The translations under genes were made by a program, and so were the position numbers. A DNA stretch of 64,000 bases from Melieria omissa (Eukaryota > Arthropoda > Insecta > Diptera > Ulidiidae), in assembly GCA_963971225.1 (NCBI GenBank), contig OZ020270.1:69694932-69758931 (forward strand). Direction: 5' to 3'. The notes below the pieces were generated by a model, which was not told where the DNA came from, made no database searches, and worked only from the letters and a program-made list of their open reading frames with translations. Each line of letters opens with the position of its first letter. Within the stretch, counting starts at the first letter, position 1. This document shows positions 34,464 through 46,160 of the stretch, one piece after another.

Positions 34464-35981
34464 ATGGTTAAACTCGAGCTGCTGAAGGTAGACCAGCTGA
34501 AGAAGGAGCTGGCTGCCTGGAATTTGCCGACTGCTGGCGGAAAGGTGGAGTTGCAGTTGCGCTTGCGAGAAGCATGTGAGGCACGAGGCCTCGATTGGAC
34601 TGTGCACTAGTTCGGAGAGCCAGAACTAGAGGCGTCGGCCAAGGTGGAGGAATCGCCTGCTGCTGCTGCGTCGCTGCAAAGTACGGCTGCAGCGGCTGCG
34701 CCACTACAAGCATTGGACATGAGCCAGCTAATGGTTGCACTTAAAGGCATGTTCGAGACTTAGAACCGTGAAATGGCAGCGAAACTGGAAACTTCGAATC
34801 AGAAGATGGCAGCGAAGCTGGAAACTACAAATCGAGAAATGGCAGCGAAAATGGAAACGGCGACCCAGGAAATATCGGCGCAAGAGGCGGAGCGAATGGA
34901 AGTCAAGCTTCAGGAAAATTCTGCGCGCTTGGAGCAGAAAGTGGAGGAAATTTCAGACAGGATTAATGGGAAAGTCGAGCACCTGGAAACGCGGGTAGAG
35001 CACTTGGATAAACGAGTCGACGACCTAGATGATTCCCTGAACAAACGAGTTGGCGACCTGGATGATTCCCTGAACAAACGTGTTGACGATCGTGATGATT
35101 CCCTTAACAAACGAGTTGATAGTCTGGAAGTTTCGATGAACAGAAAAATGGACGAGCGGCTTAGGGAGGTACAGCCACGAGAATGGTTGCCGCCGGTTCC
35201 GGAAAGTGTTGCCACCCGAGCATAAGTGCCTACTTATGATGGGACTACGCCGTTCGATATCTTCAAGCTACAATTCGACCTGGCTGCTCTGGAAAATCAG
35301 TGGACCGATGTAAGAAAAGGTCGGAGATTGGCGCTGGCTCTTAAAGATGCTGCGGCTGAGGTAATAAAATCAGTTCCAGAATGTTTACGAAGTGAGTACG
35401 AGACCGTCATAAGGGCGCTGGCAGCCAAATACAGCGACGAGCACAACAGAACGCTGTACTACTGTGAGCTGAAGAACCGCAGGCAAAGATCCAACGAGGC
35501 GCTGCAGACATATGCAGCAGACATTGAGCGGCTCGTGCAGCTGTGCTACCCGTCCTTCGGCGCTGAGGATCTCGAAAGGCTGAAGATTGAGGCGTTTATT
35601 GAAGGTCTTCATGATCCGGAGACACGTCGCAGTGCGTTGATGATGGGCAAGCCGACATTTAGGGAGACGGTGACCAGCGCGATGACATATGAGGCGACAT
35701 GGATTGGGAGCACTCGGTATGTACCGGCAAGAATACGCCAGATCCAGCCGGACAACGACATTCCGATCCAGGCCATAAGCTCTGAGCCACCGGACAGGCC
35801 ACGGGTGGTCTCCTCTAAAGTTGTTTGCTGGGTATGTGGCAAGCAGGGCCACATATCACGAGACTGCCGCCAACGAAAGAGGCGTTCCCGTTCTCGATCG
35901 CGATCGCCTGAAGGGAGAAATACTGACAATCCAGGCCCAGCCAACAAGCGCAGGGCTGAGGACGGCGAGTCGTTAAACTAA
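34464..35981 (+). pseudogene. gag: Gypsy copy 2 gag with three stop codons
   Basis: Alignable to copy 1 gag from MVKLELLKVDQ to the RSRSRS tail. Stops are TAG at 34608, TAG at 34761 and TAA at 35223, all in the same frame. The coiled coil contains four 33-bp repeats (35019-35150) against three in copy 1. The zinc knuckle is CWVCGKQGHISRDC. Confidence 0.93.
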
Positions 35982-36006
35982 AACGGGTCAGCCCAAAGGG
36001 GCGTGA

Positions 36007-39000
36007 GCTGATCCCCACAATCTGCCCACCGTCCTTGTCACACAGCTGAAACGACAGCCTAGCAGCTTGACAATTGAAGGAAGGATAGATGGAAAGTTGT
36101 TCGTGTTGACACTGGATACTGGAGCGTCATATTCGATCATAAAAAGGAAGCTTCTGAAGAACTGGGAACCGCTGCATGGCATACAGCTGCGGACTGCGAC
36201 TGGCGAGCGCGCGCCGGTGAGAGGGAAAGTTACAAAAAGGATTGCTATCGGTACCAGCAGCCTGGAACATGAGTTCATCGTCGCGGATATAATGGACGAG
36301 GTGATTATCGGCGTGGAATTCATGATTAGGCACGGTTTTACGCTGGACCTGAAGGAAAATGTGCTGAGATATGCCAACGTTGAATTCCCGCTGCACACCG
36401 GCTATGAGCGAAGCGTGGCGGTAAGGAAGGTTGTATCGTGTCAACACAGGAGGATACCAGCGAGTTCTGAGGCGATTGTGTGGGCAAAGGTGGACGAGGA
36501 CGATGGGACGAGCCGGCTGTGGGTAGTATAAGCACCGAAACAAGGACACGACAATATCATCATCGGACGTACATTAGTGGAACCTAAGAATGGCAGAATA
36601 CCAGTCAGAATACTGAACCCCCTGAATGCACCCAGATATGTCGGGAAAGATTAGGTAATTGGCGAGTGTAAGGAAGCTGTAGCCGTGATCAATTGCGAGA
36701 GTAGCCCACCTGGAGGTTACAGGAAGAACGGTTTCAACATGGACGTCATACCGCAGGAGAACCAGTGGAGCAGCGAGTTGAGGTCTCTCCTGCAGCACTA
36801 TGGGTCAATATTTGCGGCAGAAGCAGGCGGAAGAACAGCCATAGTGAAGCACAACATCGACACCGGAAGTGCAAAACCGATTCGCCAACCGCCCAGACGA
36901 GTTCCTCTGGCCAAGAGGGAAGAGGTCACAAATTTGATCGAAAACATGCGGAAAGAAAAGGTCATAGAGCCTTCTTCGGGCCCCTGGTGCTCGCCGGTCG
37001 TGCTAGTCAAGAAAAAGGATAGCTGTACCCGATTTTGTGTGAATTATCGGTAGCTCAATGATGTGACCAAGAAGGACAGTTATCCACTACCTCGGATCGA
37101 TGACACCCTGGACACACTGTCAGGCACACAGTGGTTCTCCACGCTCGACTTACGCAGCGGCTATTGGCAGGTAGAGCTTGCAGACAGGGACAAGGAGAAA
37201 ATGGCTTTCAGTGTTGGCGATGGTTTGTGGCAGTTCACCGTCATGCCGTTTGGACTTTGCAACGCACCAGCAACATTCGAGTGGCTAATGGAACGCGTGC
37301 TAAAAGGGCTGCATTGGCGGACGTGCCTGGTGTACCTCGACGACATAATCGTGATGGCTAAAAACTTCGACGACCACCTGGGAAAGCTAAAGGAGGTATT
37401 CGAGCGGATACGAGAAGCCGGGCTTAAACTCAACCCAAGGAAGTGGTCGCTGTTCCAAAAGGAGGTCAAGTATCTGGGTCATACGGTTTCTGCCCGCGGA
37501 GTACATACGGATGAAGGCAAAATCACGGCGGTGAAGGAGTGGCCCCGGCCACGCAATCTACACGAACTCGGCAGTTTCCTGGGCCTGTGCACATACTACC
37601 GCCGATTTGTTCCGGGATTCGCGAACATAGCCAGCAGCTTGCACAAACTGACGAAAAAGAGTCAGGCTTTCGAGTGGAACGAGGAGCAGGAGCAGGCTTT
37701 TGCACGTCTGAAGGAAAAACTGTGCAGTGCTCCAATTCTGGCCTTCCCCGTGCCTGGGGAGATGTTTGTGCTGGATACAGATGCAAGCGGGAATAGTATT
37801 GGCGGTGTGCTATCACAGATAATAGCCGGCCAGGAACAAGTGATAGCGTACTACAGTAGGGTTCTATCGAAACCGGAACGCAACTACTGTGTGACACGGA
37901 GAGAACTGCTGGCGGTATTGGACTGCGTAAAACACTTCCACAAATATCTGTATGGACAAAGGTTTCGCCTGCGCACAGATCATGCGGCATTGAGATGGCT
38001 CCTGAACTTTAAGGATCCTGAAGGGCAATTGGCGCGGTGGATCGAGGGACTGCAGAGCTACGACTACACGATAGAGCATCGCAAGGGCAGTAGCCATGGA
38101 AATGCCGATGCCTTGTCACGCCGTCCGTGCAAAGTCGAATGCAGGCCGTGCTCGCGAGCCGAAAGCAAAGAACATATAGTGGACGTCCGGTTGGTAAGCG
38201 TTATGCCAGAGGAAGAGTGGTCTGCGGAGAGGCTACAAAAGAACCAGCGTGAGGATGCGGATTTTGCAAAAATCGTCGAAGGCAAGTAGCAAGGCGCACA
38301 TCCAGACTGGCAGGAGATGGCCGGTGAAAGCCCAATCGCTAAGGCTTACTGGGCACAGTGGAAAAGTCTGCGGCTGAAAGAAGGATGCGTGTACCGCGAA
38401 TGGGAGAGCGCGGATGGTCGGACCAGCAACTCCCTAATGGTAGTGCCGAAATGCAGAATCAACGAGGTCATCGAGGTATACCATAACGACTCCAGTGGAG
38501 GGCACCTGGGCATCACCAAAATCGTCGCCAAAATAAAAAGACGATTCTACTGGGTAGGATGTCAGGAGTCTGTAGCCGAGTGGATTAAGAGCTGCGACCG
38601 ATGTTCAGCCGCGAAAGGGCCGACAAGAAAATCTCGAGGCCGCATGGATTGCTATGGACGTCGCCGGCCGATTCCCAACTAGCACTCAAGGCAACAAATA
38701 TGTGCTGGTGGTAATGGATTATTTCAGCAAATGGCCCGAAGTGTACCCTATTCCTAACCAGGAGGCCACTACGATCTCGGAAAAGCTGGTAAACAACTGG
38801 GTAGCCAGGTTCGGAGTTCCGTTGGAGTTGCACTCAGATCAAGGCCGGAATTTCGAGTCTGCGGTATTCAAGGAAGTGTGTGAGCTGCTGGGAATAAAAA
38901 AACGCGAATCAATCCTTTGCACCCACAGTCCGACGGCATGGTGGAACGCTTTAACCGGACACTGGAGGAATACCTGTGGAAAGTGGTAGGCAGGAATCAA

Positions 39001-39516
39001 AAGGATTGGGACACGCATATCCCCCTGTTCCTGATGGCGTATAGGTCAGCCCCGCGCGACACGACATCACTCACTCCAGCCCGAGCAGCGTTCGGCACAG
39101 AGTTGCGGTTACCCGCTGACTTGAAGTTCGGGGTAGTCAGCACGACGGGAGGCGCTAAGACGGATTACGTGGCCAATAAGCGGGCGGAACTGGAGGAAAT
39201 TCACCAGTTTATAAGGAGCCGCACCAAACTGGTCAGCGATAAGGCGAATGCCAGATATGATCTACGGGCCAACTCAGCAGGGTTCCAAGAAGGCGATCTG
39301 GTAATGTTCTACAACCCGCAGCGGAGGAAAGTTTTGTCTCCGAAACTTCAAGCGTCATGGGAAGGACCGTACGAAGTCGTGACTAGGATTAACGACGTGG
39401 TATACAGGATTCAACGTTGCAGCAATAAAGGCGCTAAGCTGAAGGTAGTCCGTTTGGAGCGCCTGGCGCCTTATCACAGCGGAATCTCGGCACTTGTTCG
39501 GGACGAACAAGTCTAA
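36007..39516 (+). pseudogene. pol: Gypsy copy 2 pol, decayed
   Basis: Protease LDTGASYSIIK and the full region deleted in copy 1 are present. RT YLDDIIVM, RNase H DTDASGNSIGGVLSQ, integrase LHSDQGRNFES and WEGPYEVV are all visible. Inactivating changes are stops near 36529, 36651, 37051 and 38287, a 24 bp loss near 36780, a 32 bp deletion near 38646 that shifts the integrase frame, and a further shift near 38900. Each lesion differs from those of copy 1, so the copies decayed independently. Confidence 0.92.
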
Positions 39517-39527
39517 GTGGTGGGCAG

Positions 39528-39640
39528 TGTAACGATAAGACAGTCTGTCGCTGTGCAAAGCAACCCTGTCGCTACTCGCGACAACGGCCGCGATAATAAG
39601 GGGAACATTTAGTCCAACCTGGCAATGATGGAAACTTGTA
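39528..39640 (+). repeat. Truncated 3' LTR of Gypsy copy 2
   Basis: Starts TGTAACGATAAGACAG after the polypurine tract, lacks a short segment after GTCGCTAC, and stops in the first U3 repeat at GGAAACT, where mariner terminal sequence begins. Confidence 0.88.
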
Positions 39641-39891
39641 CAAGTAGAAAACCGCCGTTTTCCACTGGGTGGTGCCACCTTTGGAAATCGGTGAGAGAAT
39701 TCCGATCAGAAACATCACATGGCAAGCTAATTCAATCTGGCAACAACGGCCGCGATAATAAGGGGAACATTTAGTCCAACCTGGCAATGATGGAAACTTG
39801 TACAAGTAGAAAACCGCCGTTTTCCACTGGGTGGTGCCACCTTTGGAAATCGGTGAGAGAATTCCGATCAGAAACATCACATGGCAAGCTA
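39580..39891. repeat. Tandem duplication, period 162 bp, LTR piece plus mariner end
   Basis: 39580-39729 and 39742-39891 are essentially identical. Each unit joins 60 bp of Gypsy LTR to about 90 bp of mariner terminus, so the duplication came after the mariner met the LTR. Confidence 0.92.
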
Positions 39892-40329
39892 AGATATCGG
39901 TTAACAACTCCACATCATCTCGCTTGTTTATTCTTATTGTCCATTTTTTTGTTGGTGCGTGAAGATGTCGAAATCTGAACCGAAGCGTCATTTGCGGGAG
40001 ATTTTGCTTTTCGCGTTTCATTCGAAAAAATCTGCAGCTGAAGCGCGTCGAATGATTGTAGCAACTTATAGTGAGTCGTGTATCAGTGAAAGAACGTGTC
40101 GAGAATGGTTCGTGGAATTCAAAAATGGTGATTATGACGTGAAAGACAAGGATCGGCCGGGTCCCGTGAAAAAGTTTGAAGATGCAGCTTTGGAGACTCT
40201 GTTGGATGAAGATTCTTGTCAGACGCAACAAGAACTCGCGGGTTCTTTGGGTGTGACTCAGCAATCCACTTCCCTTGCTATACGCAATAAAGCCTCAAAT
40301 TATGAAAAAAAACGGCGGTTTTCTACTTG
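39803..40329 (+). mobile_element. Mariner B, internally deleted
   Basis: 527 bp between CAAGTAGAAAACCGCCG and its inverted copy, flanked by TA (39801-39802, 40330-40331). An extra left end lies in the upstream duplicate at 39641. The right side abuts the P-like transposase, the left side Gypsy LTR, so it marks a junction between two otherwise unrelated elements. Confidence 0.88.
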
Positions 40330-40351
40330 TACACCCAATAAGAAAATCTAG
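39965..40351 (+). pseudogene. Mariner B transposase, N-terminal DNA-binding part only
   Basis: MSKSEPKRHLREILLFAFHS followed by KKSAAEARRM, ERTCREWFVEFKNGDYDVKD and CQTQQELAGSLGVTQQ form the paired helix-turn-helix region of mariner enzymes. The catalytic domain is deleted; reading then runs into the right terminal repeat. A truncated product might bind ends and compete, but that is speculation. Confidence 0.88.
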
Positions 40352-42346
40352 GATTTTTAATTTACAGTCACAGCATTCATCACTGAACCATTCGGGAGTA
40401 GAATTCTTGCATGAGTCGGATATATATGCCTTAATACCAATTTTTTCAGGCTCCGACTCAAAAATTCTGTGAAACACCAGAATGTGTTTTTTGCTTGCTT
40501 CTCTAAGGGAATCCGAAGGAGCTAATAGGTTATCAAAGTCTGTAACCGATTGATAATTTTTATGGAATATAAATATTTTACTTGGCGCAGTTAAAACTTC
40601 ATCTTCCTTTTTAAATCTTTGGAAACATATGTCACAATTAATTTTTGAGAGAATTTTGTAAGCAACATATCCCACAAAATATCTTATTGAAACTAACTCC
40701 ACGTTAATTTCTGCTCGAGTGTCAAAGTTGTCATCTAAAAAATAATTAGCGTACTCATTACTGCTGTAATCGAGATCACACAATTGGACGTCATTATCTT
40801 TCTCCCCATCAGTACAAAAAACAGTTTCGTCCGTCTCAGCTTGTAATAGGATTTGATCCATGGGTTCCTGAGTATCTTCGCAATTAGTCGTTACACTTGA
40901 CCGAATAATCCTTGAGGCCATTATTCTGGCTAAAATGTTATTAAGATCCGCAACCGAAGGATTGCTGTTATTGCCCCCTTTTTGTCTTAAAATTGCAAAA
41001 GTATTTTCTAGTTTGTCTTGGTTAAAAGACTTGGTTGTTATAAAAAATTTGTGTGGATTATTGCTTAATGCTTCATCAGTGATTAAAAGAACAGCTTTAA
41101 GGGACAATTTCATTCCATCTAAAAAAAACAATTTTTTATCATCCATAAATTTAACCTCTTCCAAATAATTCAAAAAAGTCTTGATAAAATTGTACGACTC
41201 ATTATTTAATTGCAGAGCTGATCTAAAACAATTATCCGAATAGAGGGATCCACTATTCATGCAATCAAATATTTGGTCTACTTTTTTTATAAACTCAGCT
41301 GTAGATAAAGCTAAAACTTTGGAATTTTTTGTGAACCCAGTGGTGTCGCAAATAGTTCTTATTGCGGCTTGAACTGTTTTGCTAAAAACTTGCGTAGCAA
41401 ACTTAACTCGCATTTTTTCGAATGCATTGGGGAATATATGTTGCCTAGTCAGCTTATGGCACATTTTAGTTTTGGAGTTTTCTTCTTTTTCCCACAGCTC
41501 CTGTACGACCTTAAAACTAACTACTCCATCTGGTGTTTTTAAGTCGCATTTCAGCAAACCGTTTCTTAATGACTTAATTAAATGTGGATTCGAAAGCGCT
41601 ATTTTTAAAACCAGGCTGAAGGAACTTTATTGGGGCCCATCGATTTAATGTGCTAATATGCGGCAAATTCAAACTTAGCTTGTTCCGCCGGAAGCAATAC
41701 GTCGATTGGGAAATGTAAAAAATATTTTGTGGCAAATATTTCACATCAGCCGAGTATTCCTTTGGCCTGGAACTTGTTAACAATTTGCAAAAAATTGTTT
41801 ATTCTTTGCTTATTCTTGGTAATGAGTCAATTGTATTTTGCAAATTTTTCAGTGTATTTTGTTTTATTCTTATTTAGTTTAATAGGATGCTTTTCTCGTC
41901 GTATCTTTTCTTGAATTCTTTTAAATTTTCTTAACAGATCAGTGTATTTCTTTTTGTAAATTCGAATTGATTTTACATTTTGTTTCGCAATTAATACACA
42001 TTACATCATCAATACGTAATTTTTTTACTGAATTTTCAGGTTCCAAAAATTCTTCTTCTGAATTCTGACAGTTCTCATCCAAATTTATAGTTGGAATCGC
42101 ATCGAGTTTTAATTTTCTTTTGCCAAGGAAAGAACAAGAAAAATGGTTTTCACAAATATGAAGATTTTTGTCGTTATCTTCATATGCAATATTGCATTTC
42201 TCACGCCAGATTTGACCAAAAATCAAATCACCAGCCGGAAACTTAAATATTCGCAAATTTGGATAATTACGTCTAGATTTTTTGCAACTGGGCACACAGC
42301 ATTGAATTCCAGACTTGCAGGAATTTTTGCTTTGCTTTGAAGCCAT
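40345..42346 (-). pseudogene. P-like transposase (THAP9/P family), frameshifted
   Basis: The N-terminus (42346-41990) is a C2CH THAP finger: CCVPSCKKSRRNYP, IWREKCNIAYE, ICENHFS. A lysine-rich coiled coil (YTDLLRKFKRIQEK) continues in another frame near 41950-41860, then PKEYSADVKYLPQNIFYIS and LPHISTLNRWAP. The long C-terminal frame (41600-40345) has LLKCDLKTPDGVVSF, FLDGMKLSLKAVLLITDEAL and NQDKLENTFAILRQKGGNN, the region diagnostic of P transposases, then AYISDSCKNSTPEWF near the end. Frame changes near 41950, a stop near 41850 and another shift near 41600 make it non-functional, although about 420 C-terminal residues are open. Confidence 0.88.
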
Positions 42347-42367
42347 ATTGAATTGTAAAAAAAATTA

Positions 42368-42725
42368 GGATCAACCACGTATATCAAAATCAAAATACCA
42401 AATATTTCTATTTGAAGTAAAGTAAGTTTCTAGTCAAGTAAAAATAAGTATTTATATAAAGGATTAATTGGTTCAACCACGTCAAAAATCACTTGCAAAA
42501 AATTTAAAGTAAGGATCAACCACGTCAGAATATAAACAAATAATTATACTTGAAACTAGTCAAGTAAAAATAAGTATTTATATAAAGGTTTAATTGGTTC
42601 AACCACGTCAAAAAACACTTGCAAGAAATGTAGGATCAACCACGTCAAAATACAAACAAATAAGTCTCTTGGAATGAGCCAAGTAAAAATATTTGATTAA
42701 ATTTTGATTCTGGATCAACCACGTC
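42368..42725. repeat. Six copies of GGWTCAACCACGTC upstream of the P-like gene
   Basis: The 14-base word begins at 42368, 42470, 42513, 42596, 42633 and 42712. The middle four lie in a tandem duplication with a 126 bp period that also repeats CAAGTAAAAATAAGTATTTA. All have the same orientation. THAP proteins bind short subterminal sites, so these could be transposase-binding sites; that is inference. Confidence 0.85.
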
Positions 42726-42829
42726 TAAGTACCTGTAAGTTTAAAATTATTCAATCAAAGCTCAGCATAAGCCAACAAACGATTGCACGCCTCAGCGATT
42801 TGATTGATAATGGCAGTAAACATTATGTT

Positions 42830-43205
42830 CAATATTGACGTCACATTTTTATCGAGCAAAACGAATCGCCAAACAAAAAAACATACACACAAAAACTACA
42901 ACAACAAAGAGCATTGGCGTCGTTGAAACGACGATCATTGCGCTGGCTGTGTTGCTGTGAGAAATTTGCACAAAACATTATTGAGTGACCAAAACAACCA
43001 CCAACGCCTCAAAGTACACAGAAGGAGCTCATGTGTGTTTATTGTAGCGCGTGCTTCAGTTCGTACGGTCAATGAGCGTAAACTGAAGCGCTTGCTCTCC
43101 TGCTGGCACCACTCTTTCCCTTTTGTGGCTTCCCCCCGCTCTATGAAGCTCGCAAACAAAAATTTGAATTTTTGAGCTCAGATGCGCCTTCTATACACTT
43201 CATAT
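42830..43205. repeat. Diverged foldback-family end
   Basis: AAAAAACATACACACAAAAACTAC, cgttgaaacgacgat and, further on, CCCCCCGCTC..TTTTTGA..GATGCG follow the order seen at 51430-51680, with much divergence. An old copy of the same family. Confidence 0.55.
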
Positions 43206-43210
43206 TCTTT

Positions 43211-43279
43211 ACTACTTACTTACTTAACTGGCCATAACAACCCGTTATCGGGTTACGGCCTGCCGCAAAACTTCTCTCT
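43211..43279 (-). mobile_element. 69-bp 5'-truncated RTE LINE insertion
   Basis: Reverse complement of the RTE 3' end at 57715-57778 (GGCCGTAACCCGATAACGGG, then AAGTAAGT). It is flanked by a perfect 13-bp duplication, CTTCATATTCTTT, at 43198-43210 and 43280-43292, which shows target-primed insertion. Confidence 0.92.
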
Positions 43280-43550
43280 CTTCATATTCTTTGGTTTGAG
43301 CTAAACTGTGCTATCCAACAAGTGCGTGAGTGGTTGTTGTAGTGCAGTAAGTTGGGTGTTGTAACGCAATGCAAATCAAATATAGTTGTTGTATTCGTCA
43401 TCTACAGTCCATCAGCGAAGTTGTTATCAATGCGGAAGAATCAATGAATGTTGTTGTGGTTTCAATAAATGATGCACAAATGCATGCAAAATTTATGATT
43501 CTTCCAGAAAATAGAATTGTCAATTCAGATCTTGTTGAATCAATCAAGAA

Positions 43551-43975
43551 TATATATACATTTTGATATTTAATGAATCCAGTACTGCGATTAATGAAAA
43601 TGACTTTTATGTTGCGACTTACAAAATAAAAGTCATTGCATGATTTTTATTGATGACTTAAAAAATAAAAGTCACCGAATGATTTTTATTGATGACTTTT
43701 ATAAATAAAAGTCAATGAATGATTTTTATTATGACTTTTTTAAATAAAAGTCACCAATAACTGTTATCATAGGACAACTAAAATAAAAATCGAAAAAACA
43801 GTTACTTATGGACTAATAAGAAAAAAATTAGAAATAATTTTTATTAAAGGATTTTTAAAATATAAATACTAAATAACTGTTATTTGTTAAGTCATAAAAT
43901 AAAAATCAAAAAATAACTGTTAAACATTGATTTTGATAATAAAACTTATAACTGTTACGGTCCCTGATTTAAATA
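43551..43975. mobile_element. Satellite-bearing element, copy 2 (inverted)
   Basis: Reverse-oriented relative of 23221-23945, with borders CAGTACTGCGATTAATG and ACGGTCCCTGATTTA. The array holds only three or four TGACTTTTAT-type units, so array length differs between copies. Confidence 0.75.
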
Positions 43976-44519
43976 CATATTTATTCCTTTCAACACCAGC
44001 CTTGCTGTTTTTCATACGTTATAGTTTTGCTCAGCAATTAACAATATATCGTTGCTCACCACAACTGAGTACAAAAAGTGCTTGGGTTGGCATGCGAAAC
44101 TTGCTCAATTCATTTAGTCGCAGAACCCCGCAGATGAGTTTGGTACCATCATTTAGCTGAATGTCCCACCTAATCAGTGTATACGCATTTCGTGGAATGC
44201 TGTGGAATCTCAAAAGTTACAGTCCAGAGAAAATCCCGATTTTTTTCATTTTTATCAAAAAATAAACATTTTGCCAAAACATAAACATTGCCAAAATAAA
44301 CATTTTTTAAATAAAATTTTTTGATATATAAATTGCTTAAATGTGAAAAAATATAGGATTTCATTAAAAAATATAGATTCTACGGGCATCTGAAGACAGC
44401 CTTGTTAACGATACTGTGCTGGAAGTGAAAATAATATAATAAAACGTTCAACTTTGAAATGCCGTAAAGTCCAGGTCATGGGATGAAGAGACTTGAAAAG
44501 TTGATTTGCTGTCTCGTTA
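43976..44519. other. Unassigned stretch
   Basis: Short frames without recognisable similarity; AT-rich. Ends at the SINE target duplication. Confidence 0.4.
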
Positions 44520-44533
44520 GTCTATCTATATTA

Positions 44534-44863
44534 ATAATAATAATTGATTGGCACGACAGCCCGCTTACGCGAGACTACGGCCTAGCTTCCCGCAACCACC
44601 CGTGTTGTGCGTGTGAATTTTGTACGCGGGTGGAAGGGACCTACAGTTTTATGCCGGTTCCGAACGGCAGGTTGGGAGCTTTTTCATAGGCAATTTTTAC
44701 TCTCAGAGGTTTGCCATTTCCAGCTGAGAGGACAGCCACCGAAAGAGAAAACGAGTTTCCCGTTATTTTTTTTAGGTGTTACTACATGCAGTATTCGATC
44801 TTGCGTCGCTCTGCATGCGACTCGCTGGACCGCGCACTAACCAACTGCGCCACGGCGGCTGCC
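44534..44863 (-). mobile_element. tRNA-derived SINE
   Basis: On the minus strand the head GCCGTGGCGCAGTTGGTTAG provides an A box and AGATCGAATACTGC a B box. The body contains CCGAACGGCAGGTTGGGAGC and the tail is a short ATT repeat. Flanked by a 14-bp duplication, GTCTATCTATATTA (44520-44533, 44864-44877). The body resembles SINEs I remember from tephritid fruit flies. 330 bp, apparently full length. Confidence 0.9.
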
Positions 44864-45193
44864 GTCTATCTATATTACGACAAGTAAAAAAAAATTCAGA
44901 TTCGCAACTTTTGAATTTGCTCCAATACGAGCGTTTTTGCCTGTTTCTTCCCAACGTGCGGCGTCGCATATTGCTCCTGAACTCACTGCCGACTGTAGTG
45001 TGCGCAAGATCATGGAAAAGAAAATAAAATATGGCTGGCGTGGCGACCTATATGATCGCTACAGGCAATAAAAAATATATATTAAGTAATCAACAAAGAC
45101 AATTAAATAAAAATGGAATTGAAAAGAAAAGAAAACGTTTTTATTAGCCCGTATTAATTTTCCGTCGCGTTCTTTGGAACTTTTTTTACGGCC

Positions 45194-46124
45194 CACATAT
45201 AATGCTTGTTTTAAAGAACTAAATACGAAAATCTATTATTGTAAATTTATGGTCACATCATTCGCCATGGAACCATTCAGGTGTAGAATATTTAAACTAT
45301 TTTTAAACGTATGCATGCCGTAATAACATTTTTCTTATGACAAAATACTTGTGTTATTATTTATTTATTTAGTGCTTTAGTAGTGCTTTCGCCCTATTGA
45401 AAGTCAATAGACCTATTAAATTATGTTTTTTTTTTTCATACAATCTTTTAACCCTTGGTTTCTCCGTTAGATTTCGATCTAATTATTTATGATTTCAAGT
45501 GTTTCACGAATTTTGAAGTCAATATGCCTATCACTTAATTTTTTTCGTAGTTCGAACTCGCCACGTAAAAATATTTGCAAACATTTTAAATTGGGATCAA
45601 CCACAAAATTTTTAAATCAATCAAAGCATTGGCCAGCAAAAAGCCATACCAAAGAATATACAATAGGGCAGTTCAGGATAACGTGCAAATATTTGGGCAA
45701 ATGCATGTCATTTAAAAAATTTGCCATCAACACTGAGCACACTTTTTAAAATTTCATGGCAAATTTGGTTGCAGAACAAATTCACAGCTGTTTTTGAAGA
45801 ATAAATCAAGAAGAAGAATAGAATATTTGCGCCGTGGGAGCCAGCGTGAATAAAGAGCATGCATAAGTTGTTGCCGCTGTGGAATACGAAAACAATTCAC
45901 ACCTCTAACTCCAGCGCTTCTTGCAAATAACTCAAAATTGTACGAATCTCTTCCTCCGTCCACTTTTTATTCGGTTTTTCTCTTTTTGTTTTCTTTTTCG
46001 TCTGCCTCATCTCGACAATTGTAACAGCTGATTGATTGTCAAATCTGTTTTGCCCATGCCGAAAAATAAGCAATAGAGTTTCAGTGTGGCAATTTTGCCG
46101 CTGCTCGGCATGGGCAAATGTGTA
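45194..46124 (+). repeat. Foldback arm a
   Basis: Nearly identical, inverted, to arm d at 57779-58732; continues after the mariner at 49707-49741. Contains CTTTAGTAGTGCTTTCG, CGCCACGTAAAAATATTTGC and a palindromic CGGCATGGGCAAA segment. It lacks the Tigger-like MITE seen in arms b and c. The upstream 44925-45193 piece is also of this family (matching 53400-53640). Non-coding. Confidence 0.88.
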
Positions 46125-46160
46125 ACACTTCGTTCAATAATGTGTGTGACTAACTAATTA

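Larger units (their letters stand above)
31736..39640 (+). mobile_element. Ty3/Gypsy retrotransposon, copy 2 (decayed)
   Basis: Same family as copy 1, with the same primer site and gene order. The 5' LTR is split by a 2125 bp DNA transposon; without it and its duplicated CGCCG the LTR is 513 bp, identical in length to copy 1. gag has three stop codons and pol several stops and deletions. The 3' LTR is cut short at 39640 by a mariner-containing rearrangement. ATAT precedes the 5' LTR. Confidence 0.93.
40332..42780 (-). mobile_element. P-element-like transposon, truncated
   Basis: Defined by a P-type THAP transposase on the minus strand and a repeat-rich 5' flank. Its 3' end is cut by the mariner at 40329. 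I did not find 31-bp terminal repeats or an 8-bp duplication, so the outer limit near 42780 is a guess. Confidence 0.7.

Noticed and set aside
39572..40264. 230-codon minus-strand frame with an internal repeat
   Set aside because: It is the reverse of the LTR-mariner tandem duplication; the protein repeat merely mirrors the DNA duplication.
45489..45749. 86-codon frame conserved in arms a and d (45489-45749, 58174-58434)
   Set aside because: The two arms are near-identical DNA copies, so shared frames carry no evidence of coding; composition is lysine/serine-rich and AT-driven.
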